DNA of 64,000 nt from Bursaphelenchus xylophilus (GCA_904066235.2 CAJFCV020000001.1:14317291-14381290); one strand, 5' to 3'. Counted from the first letter of the stretch, positions 1-12,567 are shown. Made by a program: numbers and translations. The notes: generated from the letters alone by a model not told the origin.

Positions 1-254
1 TTTTTGGAGGATGTTTTTGAGGATTTTTTGAAATAATATTTGCGGTTTTAGCCCTTTTTGGCCGTGTTTTGGGCCGTTAGAACCAAAGTGCACTCCGAAA
101 TAGCCTCAGGGCAGGATTTTCCATATTTTTGGAAGCCATAAATTACTTTTCTAACTCTCATCTTTGGACTTTTTCTTTCCATTTTCCATCTGCGAATGTG
201 CGAAAAATAAAGGACTTTTTTTTGCACCGTGCAAAAGTTTAAGCTTCAAGTATA
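1..254. other. AT-rich sequence, no gene seen
   Basis: No exon or RNA gene is visible here. One GCACCGTGC site near 223 marks the approach to the following array. Confidence 0.4.
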
Positions 255-1385
255 ATGTGGTAAAGTGATATTTCTGGATTATTTATTGTTATTATGTTTT
301 TTAATTTTCATTTCTTAACATTACGATATTGAATTTACACGATTTTTTCTTTGCACTGTGCAAAAAATCGAAAGGACTTTTTGGCACTGTGCGAAAGTTT
401 AAACTTCAATTTTAATATTGTATGATGCTATTTCTGGACTCTGTTTTATAGTGTTCGATCTTCTAATAGCATATTTTAATTATTCAATTAAAATTTTTGG
501 CAATTTTTTTCTTGCACTGTGCAAAAAATTGAATGGACCTTTTTGCACCGTGCAAAAGTTTAAACCTCAATTTGAAAGTTTTACAGTAATATTTCCGGAC
601 TTTGTTTGGTAGTATTATCTAGCATAAAGCACTATTTCTACTGTCTCATCAAAATTTTGATGACTTTTTTCTTGCACTGTGCAGAAAATTGAAAGGAATT
701 TTTTGCACCGTGCAAAAGTTTAAACTTCAATTTTGGTATTGTATGATGCTATTTCTGGACTCTGTTTTATAGTGTTCGCTCTTCAAATAGCATATTTTAG
801 TTATTCAATTAAAATTTTTGGCAATTTTTTTCTTGCACTGTGCAAAAAATTGAAAGGATTTTTTTGCACTGTGCAAAAGTTTAAACTTCAATTTTAATAT
901 TGTATGATGCTATTTTTGGACTCTGTTTAATAGTGTTCGCTTGTCTAATAGTATATTTTAATTATTCAATTAAAATTTTTGGCGATTCGTTCCTTGCACT
1001 GTGCAAAAAATCGAAAGGATTTTTTTGCACTGTGCAAAAGTTTAAACCTCAATTTGAATGTTTTACAGTAATATTTCCGGACTTTATTTGATAGTATTAT
1101 CTAGTATAAAGCACTATTTCTACTGTCTCATCAAAATTTTGATGACTTTTTTCTTGCACTGTGCAGAAAATTGAAAGGACTTTTTTGCACCGTGCAAAAG
1201 TTTAGATTTCAATTTTGGTATTGTATGATGCTATTTCTGGACTCTGTTTTATAGTATACGCTGCTCTAATGACTTATTTTAACTATTCAATTAAAATTTT
1301 TGCCCCTTTTTTCTTTGCACTGTGCAAAAATTGAAAACAATTTTTTGCACTGTGCAAAAAAATCAAAATTTTTAGTGCACTGTGC
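255..1385. repeat. Satellite-like array, 161 bp monomers in a 483 bp higher-order unit
   Basis: A recognisable phrase (TATTGTATGATGCTATTTCTG) recurs near 415, 738, 898 and 1221. A second phrase, ATATTTCCGGACTTTGTTT or close to it, recurs near 590 and 1073. The spacings of about 323, 160 and 483 indicate roughly seven monomers of about 161 bp, with every third monomer more alike. Each monomer carries about two GCAC-N-GTGC palindromes, nearly all with a pyrimidine (T or C) at the centre on the + strand. Open frames through this region are by-products of the periodicity. Confidence 0.8.
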
Positions 1386-1800
1386 AGAGCAAAGTAGTCA
1401 AATTCTAATGCAAAAAAGATTAAAAAAAGTTTTTTGGCGAATTTTGGATATAAATTTCAATATAAAACAAGACCTAAAACAATATAAACTTTATTGATTC
1501 CGCTTATTTACCCGACAACCATCCAAATCAGAAGTTAAAACCGCGTCAGCCCACTGAAAAAAAATCGCTTTGCTCGAGGGCTTTTCTGTTGTAAAAATGA
1601 CTTTTTCTCCCCAAACCCAATTTTTCCGGTTTTTAGGCGCAATCATTCTTTAACAGTAGCGGAAAAACAGCTGAAAATGGTGGGTGGAGGGCTAATTTGA
1701 GGGGGAATGAGGAATGAGTCAGCCTGGAGAACGTAAAAAACGTAAATATTAAACTGTTCGATAACGAGTAAAGTTTTTGCGAGAGAGCGTTGAGTTTTGG
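1386..1800. other. Spacer, no gene seen
   Basis: Single-copy looking AT-rich sequence between two palindrome arrays. I see no exon with plausible splice sites on either strand. Confidence 0.35.
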
Positions 1801-1814
1801 GTAAATTTGGACAA

Positions 1815-2880
1815 ATGCACCGTGCGGATTGGACTTTTCGGGGGTTTCGCACAGTGCAATGGGAGTTTGGAAAATTAATTTGCACTGTGAAAGAAGAGCG
1901 ACAGGTTTTTGCACAGTGCAGTGTGAAGTTTTGGAATTTTCGCACAGTGCAATGGGAATTTTGGACTTCTTTGTTGAATGCACTGTGCAAGAAGAGCGAC
2001 AGGTTTTTGCACAGTGCAGGCTCGATTTTTTTGCATTCTTTTGATTGCACAGTGCAAATTGAACTTTTGGTTTTTTTGCACAGTGCAATGGGAATTTTGG
2101 AAAATTATTTTGCACTGTGCAAAATGAGCGACAATTGTTTTGCACAGTGCTGTTCGAATTTTTTCTATTCTTTTCATTGCACCGTGCGGATTGAACTTTT
2201 TGGGTTTTCGCACAGTGCAATGGGAGTTTGGAAAATTATTTTGCACTGTGCAAGAAGAGCGACAGGTTTTTTGCACAGTGCTGTTCGCATTTTTTCTATT
2301 CTTTTCTATTGCACCGTGCGGATTGAACTTTTGGGGTTTTTGCACAGTGCAATGGGAGTTTGGAAAATTATTTTGCACTGCGCAAAATGAGCGACAATTT
2401 TTTGCACAGTGCAGGCTCGATTTTTTTGTATTCTTTTGATTGCACAGTGCAATGGGAATTTTTGCTATTTTTGCACAGTGCAATGAGAATTTTGGAAAAT
2501 TACTTTGCACTGTGCAAGAAGAGCGACAATTTTTTGCACAGTGCAGGCTCGATTTTTTTGTTCTTTCCATTGCACCGTGCAGACTGAAGGTTTGGAATTT
2601 TCGCACAGTGCAATGGGAATTTTGACGTTATTTGCTGCACCGTGCAAGAAGAGCGACAAGTTTTCGCACAGTGCTGTCTGAATTTCTTCCTTTTTTCCGT
2701 TGCACGGTGCAAAATGAACTTTCCACATTTTTTGCACGGTGCAAAATCAACGACAAGTTTTTGCACAGTGCTGTCCGAATTTCGCGTTTTTTCCTTTGCA
2801 CGGTGCAAAATCAACGACAAGTTTTTGCACAGTGCAATGGGGATTTTGGCTTTTTTTCCCTTGCACTGTGCAAGTTAAAC
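1815..2880. repeat. GCAC-N-GTGC array with ~132 bp higher-order period
   Basis: The GCAC-N-GTGC core occurs about every 30-35 bp. The word GAGCGACA recurs near 1889, 1997, 2128, 2259, 2391, 2523 and 2653, giving a period close to 131-132 bp over most of the array. Each unit holds four palindromes with a conserved order of central bases. The long frames rich in HCAK, ALCK and CTVQ are artefacts of reading GCACTGTGC in three frames. Confidence 0.85.
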
Positions 2881-3334
2881 TTTCGGAATTTTCGTAAAAT
2901 AAAATGGGAATTTTTGCCCGCTGCGGGTAAACCCCCAAGCAAATCCTCTTTTTTCTCCGCTGATTGATAGTAAATAACAACTAATCTTTTCTGGTTTTTG
3001 ATGCCTCGCTTATCTCAAAATTTTTTTTCAAAAAATTTTTTTCTTTTCAAAATTTACTTTTTATTTTTAAACATGTTTTTTATGACATCCCAACATGACT
3101 AACGATCTTTTTGATCTCCAGCAGACAAACCTTTTTTCGTTATCCTTCTGTTTGAACACAGATCCCATTATTAATATTTATCTTTCTTTTTCTCTATGAT
3201 TAATCCAAAAAATGGACGCGTTAAAGAAGCGTTATTTCTATTTATTTTATCGCTAGATGACGCTCACTTTGTGAGGTCAACAAATTTTTTGTTGCTCGAC
3301 TTTTTTCACCCCCTTTGAAAGCAAAAAAAAAAAT
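2881..3334. other. AT-rich spacer, no gene seen
   Basis: Contains long A and T runs and no repeat core. Nothing coding is recognised. Confidence 0.35.
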
Positions 3335-4535
3335 TTTTTTTGCACAGTGCAAAGAAAATCGGCTTGTTTCCGAATGCACTGTGCGAAAAATCCGAAAAGG
3401 AAATTTGCACTGTGCAACGGCAAAAATTCGACGAATTGAATTCGCACTGTGATTGTCGCTCGTTTTAGTGCGATGGCGCCAAAAAATTTGAATCTGCACA
3501 GTGCGGGAAAACCGCCGCGAAAATTCCGACTGCACTGTGCAAAAATCAAAACGAATTGGGCCTGCCTGCACTGTGCGAAAACTTGTCGCTCTTCTTGCAC
3601 GGTGCAACAAACAAGGCTAAAATTTCCATTGCACTGTGCGAAAATTTGTCGCTTGTTTTGCACCGTGCAAAAATCAAAAACAAAAATTGGGCCTGCACTG
3701 TGCAAAAAATTGTCGCTCATCTTGCACAGTGCAAAATAATTTTCCAAAATTCCCATTGCACTGTGCGAAAAATTTCAAACGTTTAGACTGCACAGTGCAA
3801 TGCAAAGGATATCAGTCTGTCGGGAAAATAACGGCGGATCGTCGCAGCAAAATGTCTCGCCTCGCCGCTGTCGCGCACCAAATCCCCAGCCGCGGCTTTC
3901 AGTCGCAGAGCGATGGTGGGCGATTCCGAGGCGCGACGATCCGCCGTTATTTTCCCGACAGACTGATAAAAAAAAATTGGGCGGCACTGTGCAAAAACCT
4001 GTCGCTCATCTTGCACAGTGCAACAAAGAAGGCTAAAATTTCCATTGCACTGTGCGAAAATTCCAAACCGTCAGACTGCACGGTGCAATGGAAACAACGA
4101 AAAAAAATCGAGCGGCACTGTGCAAAAAATTGTCGCTCATTTTGCACAGTGCAAAAAAATTTTCCAAAATTCCCATTGCACTGTGCAAAAACATCAAAAG
4201 TTCAATCCGCACGGTGCAATAAAAAGAACGAAAAAATCGCATCTGCACTGTGCAAAAACCTGTCGCTGATCTTGCACAGTGCAAAATAATTTTCCAAAAT
4301 TCCCATCGCACTGTGCGAAAACCCCGAAAGTTAGTTCTGCACCGTGCAACGGAGGAAAAAAAAGTCATCGCTCGTTTTGCACTGTGCGTAAAATGAAAAA
4401 GTTTGAGTTTGCACAGTGCAAAATAATTTTCCAAAATTCCCATTGCACTGTGCGAAAATTTGAAAATTTAATAACTGCACTGTGTAGCGGAGAAAAAAAA
4501 AGAAAAAAAAAGTTTGAGTTTGCACTGTGCAAAAG
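3335..4535. repeat. GCAC-N-GTGC array upstream of snx-27
   Basis: Dense GCAC-N-GTGC sites. The accompanying word appears mostly in the opposite orientation (TGTCGCTC) compared with the 1815-2880 array, so this array looks like an inverted counterpart of it. It is interrupted by a 155 bp MITE at 3812-3966. It ends about 120 bp before the snx-27 start codon and therefore occupies the probable promoter or outron region. Confidence 0.85.
3812..3966. mobile_element. 155 bp MITE with TA target duplication, copy 1
   Basis: Long terminal inverted repeats (TCAGTCTGTCGGGAAAATAA at one end and its complement at the other, extending to about 34 bp) are flanked by TA on both sides. The TA flank suggests mobilisation by a Tc1/mariner-type transposase; that is inference from the target duplication. 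It has no coding capacity. A second copy of the same length lies at 13711-13865. Confidence 0.8.
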
Positions 4536-4655
4536 GGAATTTTTGCCACACATTTTTTTGTTTTGAAAATTAAAAAAAATTTTTTTTTTTTTTTTTTATT
4601 CTTCGCGGAAATTTTTTTCACCCCAAAATTCAAGTATAACATCCATTTTTCAGCA

Positions 4656-7600
4656 ATGTTCGAGGACATTGACATCAACGAAAACGAGGTGCCAGTCCGC
4701 CGTCCCTCCGCCCAGATCCGCCAATTCAACCCCGAGCCCCATCTGGTTGTAATCAACAAGAATTTGAATGGTAAGCGAGCTTTTCCTTTGTTTTTCTGCA
4801 GTTTTACTGGATGAATTAAAATGGATTTAAAAATGTTTTTTGGAAATTTCTTTTTCCTATTTTTAGCCGACTTTTAAGTGGATTATGGTATTTTGAAGGG
4901 CTTTTAGGGGGTTTTTAAAACATTTGGAAGGGATTTGGGATAAAATCCTCGAGTTTTTGGAGTACCTAGTAGTCTCTTTTTGACTGCACTGTGCGAAAAA
5001 ATTTATTTTTGAGCGCACGGTGCAGTCAAAAATTTTTTATTAAATCTTGCACAGTGCGGAAGTTTTGATATTTTTGAATAAAAAACGGCGTGAAAACGCT
5101 AAAATACGATTCATTTTTTACGTTTGTGACAACTTCTCATCCTCCAGAGGTTATCTTTCAATTTTTGAAATTTAAAAAAAAAATATTTTTTGCGTATAAA
5201 ATGTCGCCTTTCTGTTTTGAATGGGTAAAATACGGTGTATCGCATCCGTTTTATTATTTTATATGCCATTATAAGTTATTTGTGATTTAAAAAATCAGTT
5301 TTTTATCAATTCTTTTCCGGTTGCACTGTGCAGTCAAAAAAAAAATTTCATTGCACTGTGCGAAATGTTTTTTTTGAAGAAAAATATGTTTAATAAAGTT
5401 AAAATACGATTCTATTTTGTATGCCGACATTTCATTTCGGACAGCGACAAGATTTCAAAAAAAAAAAAAAAAATAATTTTAATTTTTTTCGTATAAAATG
5501 ACGACTTTTTTTTACTCTGGGTAAAATACGTCTTTTTCTTTGTTGAGTTACTCCTTATAATAAAAAAATTTCAAATTTTTCGACTCACATCAAAATCTCA
5601 AAAAAAAATTATCGTATAAAATGTCACCTTACACTAAAATCTCTCACAAAGTCTGATATGAGTTTTTCAGGCTTCGGATTCAACGTGAAAGGCCAAGTCA
5701 GCGAAGGTGGACAACTCCGAAGCATCAATGGCGAACTGTATGCCCCTTTGCAGCACGTTTCAGCCGTTTTAGAGGGCGGAGCCGCGGAAAAGGCCGGTCT
5801 ATTGCGAGGCGATCGTATTCTGGAAGTGTAAGTTGAATTTTTTCTCTATTTTTATAGCGTATTTTACAGCTCTGAATCGTTTCTTTTTTATTTTATTTTG
5901 CACCGTGCGGTTTTTTCAAACTTGTCAATTGCACTGTGCAATCCAAAATTTTGGAAATTGCACTGTGCGAAAATTTTTTTTTGTTGTCACTGTTGCACTG
6001 TGCAGTCAAGAATTGATGAATTTTTTTCGCACCGTGCAAAAATCAAAAAAAAATTTTTTTGCACGGTGCAGTCCAAAATTTTAGAAATTGCACTGTGCGT
6101 CGATGAATTTTTTTGCACCGTGCAAAACTCAAAGAGCAATTTTTTTTGCACGGTGCGGGCCAAATTTTTGCGATGAAAACATTTTTGTTTTTAACGCACA
6201 GTGCAGTCAAAGGCGGATCGCAAATTTTTTCGCACTGTGCAATAAAATATTGTTTTCGTTCGCACGGTGCAGAACTCAAAAAACAATTTTTTTGTTTTGC
6301 ACGGTGCAGCCCAAATTTTGGATTTTTGCACTGTGCGATAAAAAAATTTTTTGTTTTTAACGCACAGTGCAGTCAAATGCGGATCGCAAATTTTTTTGCA
6401 CCGTGCAGTTTGTTAGAGATTGCACTGTGCGAAAAAAATTTTTTCTTTCGTTCGCACTGTGCAGAACTCAAAAAAAGAAATTTTTTGTTTTGCACGGTGC
6501 AGTCCAAATTTTGGATTTTTGAACTGTGCGATAAAAAAATATTTTTTGTTGTCACTGTGGCACTGTGCAGTCAAGAATTGATGAATTTTTTCGCACTGTG
6601 CAAAATTCAAAAAAAAATTTTTTTTTTGCACTGTGCGGTTTTTTAGAGATTGCACTGTGCGAAAAAAATTTTTTTTCTTTCGCTCGCACTGTGCAACCCC
6701 TCTGACTATATGAATCAACACACTGAACCGTCTTTCGGCATTTAATTGTAATAAAATTGGCTACAAAATTTGCTGTTACTATGGTAACTTTTTCGATTTT
6801 AATAAAAACAATTTTGGCGGGCATTGCGTGCCTTTTTTTGATGTTATTGCGGGTTTAATTGACTTTCTGCCTCGGGGTAATTGCCTCAGGGCACATGCAA
6901 AATAATCGAAATCTCGCCGAAAAGTTAGTGTAAAGTGGGATTACTGTAGAATTCAAGACAATTATGGAGATTTTTTGGATGTTTGGTCGGTGTAATGTGG
7001 CGTGGCTTAGTTTTTAGGCTACAATATCTTATATAAGCGAATAATTTTTGGTCTAACCCCTCAGGGCAAATTTCTTTGGGATTTTTGAAATTTCAAAATG
7101 CCATAAGTCCATAATTTCTTTGAATTAGGTTCTGAAATTCGGTAAGATTGTTTAGAAAATTAGAATCTTTTAGTCTTCTGGGTTGGAGCCAATTTGGTTA
7201 GGAATCAGAAATTTTATACGCTGAGACATGTTCGATCCTATAAAATGTCCCACAAACACGGTACTGAAAAACGGTTACTTTTAGTTGAAAAAGGCAACTT
7301 CAGGCTATCAATTTGCACATTGTTGAAGACGCGTCTCCATTAAGAATTTATACGACGAAACATGTTTCATCGTATAAAATGTCTCCAAGGCGTCCAGAAA
7401 GATTAAACCTTGCTGTATTTTGGTTACGTGACATTTGGCTGTCGTTTCTTGTAATGACAACACGACTGTGATAAGTTATACGATGAAACATGTTTCGTCG
7501 CATAAAATGTCTCCAAGGCGTCCAGAAACTTTAAACTCGCTGTATTTTGGTTACATCACTTTTGGCTGTCGTTTTTTGTAATGACAACACGACGGTGACA

Positions 7601-10600
7601 TTTTATACGATGAAACATGTTTCATCGTATAAAATGTCTCCAACACCATTTTCTAATTTTTGATTTCAGCAACGGTGCCAACGTCGAAGGTGCAACACAT
7701 CGACAGGTGGTGGAGCTGATCCGACAAGGAGGGGATCGTCTTCAGCTGGTCGTAATCTCCGTGACCAGCGACATGTTAGAGGAAGAGAGCTACGAAGACG
7801 AAAGCCAGCCATCTCTGAAATACGACTACACCGAGAAACGCTCTCTTCCGATCACTATCCCCACATATCAACGGGTGCAAACGATCGGCGAGGCGTTTAT
7901 TGCGTTCAATTTGCACATGGCTGGAAGGCATTTGGGGAGTCGGAGGTGAGGAAAAAACGGGATTTTTTGAGGAAAAATGGGAGAAATTGGCTTGTTTCTG
8001 AGTCTAACACACACAAAAAATCAATTTGCGCTTTGCACCGTGCAAAATTAAAAAATTTTTTTGCTGCACGGTGCGGTCAAAATTTTGGAAAATTTCCGCA
8101 CTGTGCAGTCAATTTTGGGGAAAACTGCACGGTGCAATGAGAGTCGGAGAGAAATCGCACTGTGCGCGGAAGTTTGTCGCTTTCGGAAATGATTGCACAG
8201 TGCAATTGAGATTTTTGTTTTTTGCACTGTGCGCGGAAGTTTGTCGCATTTCGGAAATGTCTGCACGGTGCAATTGAGAGTTTTGCTTTTTGCACTGTGC
8301 ATGAAACTTATAGGAGAGTGCAAACTGCACAGTGCGGGGAATTTATGGCGAAATTTGAATTTTTGATGCTACTTTTTGAAATTTTGAACGTAAAAAAATT
8401 TCTTATAGTCAAAAAAGGTTGTAAAATTCATTTTTTTTCGAAAATTTATGAATTTTTAAAAATTAGCATAATTTAAAAAAATTTGCATATTCACCCAAAA
8501 TCTCTCAAAATTGCCCACAAATCGCCTGTGGGTAATTTTGCGAATTTCTTATAGTCAAAAAAGGTTGTAAAATTCATTTTTTTTTTCAAAAATTTACGAA
8601 TTTTTAAAAATTTGCATAATTTCAAAAATTTGCATATTCCCCCAAAATCTCTCAAAATTACCCACAAATCGCCTGCACCTCAATTTTAACCCTCCAAATT
8701 TCAGATACAGCGAATTCGTCACGTTGGACCGTCTTCTCAAAGAAGAATTCCCCGACTTCCAATTCCCCAAATTGCCCTCAAAATGGCCCTTCCACATGAC
8801 GGAACAGCGGCTGGACGGGCGCCGCAGAGGCCTGGAGACCTACCTCGAAAAGGTCTGCACCATCAAAGTGATCGCGGACTGCGATATAATGCAAGAATTC
8901 TTGATGGAAGACTCCCCTCCCGTCCACAGCAACCTAAATGTCGCCCTGAGGGTCCTATTGCCCAATCAATCGGCCATTCAACTGAGTGTGAATCGAAATG
9001 CCGACACAATCACGGTGTTCGACATGGTCATGAAGGAATTGAGTAAGGAGTTTGGATATTTGAAGGTTTTTTGAATTTTTCACAGTGCGAAATTTATGAT
9101 TTTTTTGCACGGTGCAAAATTTATGATTTTTATGCACAGTGCGAAATTTGGGGTTTTTTTGCACAGTGCAAATTTTTGAATTTCGCACAGTGCGAATTTA
9201 CAATTTTTTTGCACAGTGCGAAATTTATGATTTTTTTGCACAGTGCAAGTTTTACGATTTTTTGCACAGTGCGAAATTTCTGGTTTTTGCACGGTGCAAA
9301 ATTTATGATTTTTTTGCACGGTGCGAAATTTATGAGTTTTGCCCGGTGCAAATTTTAGAATTTTGCACAGTGCGAAATTTATGAGTTTTGCACGGTGCAA
9401 AATTTATGATTTTTTTTGCACAGTGCAAATTTTTGAATTTTGCACAGTGCGAAATTACAATTTTTTGCACAGTGCGAAATTTACAATTTTTTTGCACGGT
9501 GCAAGTTTTACGATTTTTTGCACGGTGCGAAATTTATGATTTTTTTTGCACAGTGCAGATTTTTGAATTTTGCACGGTGCGAAATTTATGACTTTTTTGC
9601 ACGGTGCAAATTTTATAATATTTTTCGCAAGGTGCAATTTTTTGGTTTTGCACAGTGCAATCTCTTAAATTTTTTGCACGGTGCAACTGATTTGAAACTG
9701 CACTGTGCGATTTCCCAATTTTTTGCACAGTGCAGTCCCCTTTTTTGCGATGAAATTTCAAAACTTTGCACCGTGCAATCGCAAAATGTTGCACTGTGCG
9801 AAATTCAAAAATCCATTGCACCGTGCAAAATGAATATTTTTTTGCACAGTGCAGTCCAAAAAATTTTTTGCACAGTGCAATTTGCATCTTATAAAAACTT
9901 TTCAAACTTGCTCTAAACAACTCAAAATTCATTTTTTTCAGACTTCTCACCCGATGCCAAACGTTACTGCGCCTTGTTCGAGATGATCGATACGACGTTT
10001 GAGCGCAAATTGAAAGCGCGAGAATGCCCTCACAATATTTATATTCAAAACTATTCGTCGGCCGCTTCCTCCTGTATTCTCCTCAAGAAATGGTGTTTTG
10101 ACATTGACGTGGAACGCGAGATTTGTCGGAAGGATGCGGGATTCCGAAGACTTTGCTTTCATCAAGCTGTAAATGATGTTAACATGGGCCATGTGGAGGT
10201 TAAAAAAGACAAGTTGTATCAATTAAAGGTGAGAATTGAGATGATTTTTCGTTGAAATGATGGATTTTTGACGAATTTTCCGGAGAGACATTTTATACGA
10301 TGAAACATGTTTCATCGTATAACTTGTCACCATATAGTTATGGTTTATTTTGTTTAGCCTCTAAAAATTGATAAGTCAATGGTGTTTGATCATTTTTAGG
10401 CTTGTATTTTTATGCATTGAGGTCTTGGAGACGTTTTATACGATAAATCATGTTTCATCGTATAACTTGTCGTTTATTTTGTTCAGAACCCCTAAAAATT
10501 GATAAGTCGAGGGTGTTTGACCATTTGTGGAATTCTCGTTTTATGTTGAGGTCTAGGGGTGATTTTATACGACCAAACATGTTTTATCGTATAACCTGTC

Positions 10601-11588
10601 GCTAGATGGTTTATTTTGTTCAGAACCCCTAAAATTTGATAAGTCAATGGTGTCTGACCATCGGTAGACTTGTCTTTTTATGTATTGAGGTCTAGGAGAT
10701 ATTTTATACGATAAATCATGATTCATCGTATAACTTGTCGCTGCAGAGCTGATACAATAAAAAACACCTAGAATGATAAATTAAGAACTTTTCACAAACC
10801 CCTTAACGATTTTCAAAACTTTTTCATGTACAGGAGGCAACTTATACGATCAAACATTTTTTCCTCGTATAACATGTCTCCAAAGCTCCAAAATCAAAAA
10901 ATGTGTTATTCACTATAAAATTTTCAGGCTCTACAATCCGAGGAGACGGCCGATCAATATTTGGAAGCCTTGCGGGAAATGGAAGGGTATTCCGAAGCCA
11001 GTTTCCCTCCAGCTGATTTCCACGCAAACAACCGAGTTGGAATTGTATATTTGCGATTCGATTTTGACAAAATGAACATTGCATTGAAATTCGCAGAATC
11101 TAAGAAGGTAAGAAATTTGGATTTTTTGCTTTGCGGAATTGTTTTTGGGGTTCGCTTTGACTCTTGACCCATGCTTTTCAGTGCTGAATATTTCGACCGC
11201 GCTTTGAGATAACGGCCTGAAATTTTCAGCGATTAACTCATAAATAAGCTAGTTTGTTCGTGGAAAATTTCAAGAAAATCCGACCGTTCTGCTTTGAGAA
11301 ATTTGCATTTAAATTATATTGTACTAGCCCTTCTCTTTCCAGGAGAAACAACTCGATTTGGAATGGTCGTATCTTCAAGATTATCAATTGAGCAGTGACA
11401 ACGCTTCGGTGATGCTTCGAATTCAACGAGACAACGTCGTTGAGCCCCTATTTATCAACACGGAATACGCAGAATACGTTTGTGACGTCATTGACCGAGT
11501 AATGTTCGAACGGGAAAAGCGAAACCACGACGCGCCCGAATTGAAAGCCATTGATAATATTGAGAACGCAGAGACTACTAAGGCATAA
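4656..11588 (+). CDS. snx-27: Sorting nexin 27 homologue (PDZ-PX-FERM-like)
   Basis: Seven exons: 4656-4770, 5671-5827, 7670-7945, 8705-9042, 9942-10228, 10928-11107, 11343-11588. They join in frame to 532 residues, close to the ~540 of vertebrate SNX27. A PDZ domain (about 30-125) starts with NGFGFNVKG and continues [20 protein letters not shown], which is diagnostic of SNX27. A PX domain (about 145-250) carries RRYSEF for phosphoinositide binding. The remainder is the FERM-like module. SNX27 works with retromer on endosomes to recycle PDZ-ligand cargo. TTTTTCAG ends 2 bp before the ATG and could be a trans-splice acceptor. Introns 1-4 are stuffed with GCAC-N-GTGC arrays, intron 2 also with 30 bp palindromes, and intron 5 with palindromes only; all exons remain clean. 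Exon boundaries were checked for phase by eye. Confidence 0.95.
4985..5365. repeat. Sparse GCAC-N-GTGC sites in snx-27 intron 1
   Basis: A few GCAC-N-GTGC cores (around 4986, 5013, 5047, 5322, 5352) are mixed with TAAAATACG words. The rest of intron 1, to 5670, is AT-rich with no further feature recognised. Confidence 0.65.
5885..6710. repeat. GCAC-N-GTGC array in snx-27 intron 2
   Basis: Tightly packed GCAC-N-GTGC sites from shortly after the donor at 5828 to about 6695. Blocks near 6185-6370 and 6365-6560 resemble each other, indicating local duplication of a multi-site unit. Confidence 0.8.
7215..7640. repeat. Run of 30 bp palindromes in snx-27 intron 2
   Basis: Four copies of the TTATACGATGAAACA palindrome family begin near 7217 (degenerate), 7348, 7479 and 7602, about 125-131 bp apart. 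The last copy is almost perfect and extends into GAGACATTTTATACG-type arms. It ends about 30 bp before the exon 3 acceptor. Confidence 0.85.
8030..8335. repeat. GCAC-N-GTGC array in snx-27 intron 3
   Basis: About ten GCAC-N-GTGC cores. Two near-identical blocks (8155-8220 and 8220-8290) contain GTTTGTCGC beside the palindrome. The rest of the intron, to 8704, contains an unrelated direct repeat of about 150 bp (8395-8530 and 8540-8680). Confidence 0.75.
9078..9890. repeat. GCAC-N-GTGC array in snx-27 intron 4
   Basis: A regular array with a site about every 30 bp separated by AAATTTATGATTTTTTT-like spacers. From 9080 to about 9690 the central base on the + strand is almost always A or G; it switches to T or C near 9700. 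This strand polarity is visible by eye and opposite to that of the 255-1385 array. Confidence 0.85.
10285..10880. repeat. Run of five 30 bp palindromes in snx-27 intron 5
   Basis: Copies start near 10287, 10436, 10565, 10703 and 10842, spaced 129-149 bp. The first is a perfect palindrome around ACATGT; later ones carry compensated or single changes (for example CGATAAATCATG). The spacers share only patches of sequence such as TTTATTTTGTTCAGAACCCC. Confidence 0.85.
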
Positions 11589-11609
11589 TTTGTATAGCAA
11601 AAAATTTGT

Positions 11610-12025
11610 TTGCACTGCGCGAAAATTGAAAATTTTGAAAAAATGATCTGCACAGTGCGAAATTTTCAAAAAATGTTCCTGCACAGTGCAGAGCGGCAAT
11701 TTTTTTTTGTAACTCCGTATTTTACATTCATTTTGAATGTTTTTTGATTGTGCGTGGTGTGCACTGTGCAATTTTTTCTCTGCACTGTGCAAAAAGCAAA
11801 ATTATTTTGACCGCACCGTGCGAAATTTTCAAAATAGAGTTTTTGCACAGTGCAAATGCGAAGAAAATTCCGGATTCCGTATTTTACATCAATTTTCGAT
11901 AATCTTTACATTCATCCAGCCGAATTTCCATAATTTTTATTTGCACAGTGCAAAGCAAAAAAATATTTTTTCGCACTGTGCAGATTTTTCAAAAAAACTT
12001 TTGCACAGTGCAGATGGCAAAAATT
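11610..12025. repeat. GCAC-N-GTGC sites downstream of snx-27
   Basis: A loose array in the 3' flank or 3' UTR of snx-27. The stretch 12026-12567 between the convergent snx-27 and hydroxylase genes is otherwise very AT-rich and includes AATAAA near 12483, a possible poly(A) signal for the + strand gene. Confidence 0.7.
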
Positions 12026-12567
12026 TGTCCTGAAATTGTAACGCACATTATTTTTCGGTATTCGTCGCTTGTCTACAGTTTCCTAAGGCCTTGTATTTTA
12101 CTTGAATTCCATTTTAACCGGTATTTTTATTTTATTTTTTTTTTTTTTTTGAAAATCTCAAATTCAAAATTTTTAAAAAAATTGAAAATTTTTAATTTTT
12201 GAAGATGAAAACTTTTTTTTGAGATTTTCTAAAAAAAATTTTTTGAAATTACAGTAACCTTTAGTCGAATCTCACCGTAGAAATAGCCTCATATCCTAGA
12301 TTTTTTCAATTTTTTTTTCCTAAAAAACACAAAGAAAACATCCGAAGTATCACAAAAATGCTCAATATATATTCTATTATTACGCATTGTACATGACATG
12401 TATAATATTTTTTTTTATTTTTCAAAAAAAAATTTTTTTTTATTAACCATAAATATTGTCTACAATGTAGTTGAAAAGATTGAATAAAGTTTAATATTTA
12501 GCTCAATTTTCTTGATTTTGATTAATTTCGAATTTTAAATGGTAAAATTATACCTAAATTTTCATTT

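Noticed and set aside
1633..2820. Long open frames rich in HCAK, ALCK and CTVQ on both strands
   Set aside because: They are the three frames of GCACTGTGCAAA-type repeats with stop-poor spacers; the same words appear on both strands and in every array, and no splice or codon signature supports coding.
3775..4036. Short frames across the MITE (RENNGGSS words)
   Set aside because: They translate the terminal inverted repeats and occur identically at 13711-13865 on both strands.
9078..9890. CRISPR-like array
   Set aside because: The repeat is only 9 bp, spacers are themselves similar and of variable length, there are no cas genes, and the genome is clearly animal.
12400..12500. tRNA or other classical RNA gene in AT-rich spacers
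   Set aside because: I looked for cloverleaf-type arms and the GGTTCGA box throughout the window by eye and found none convincing.
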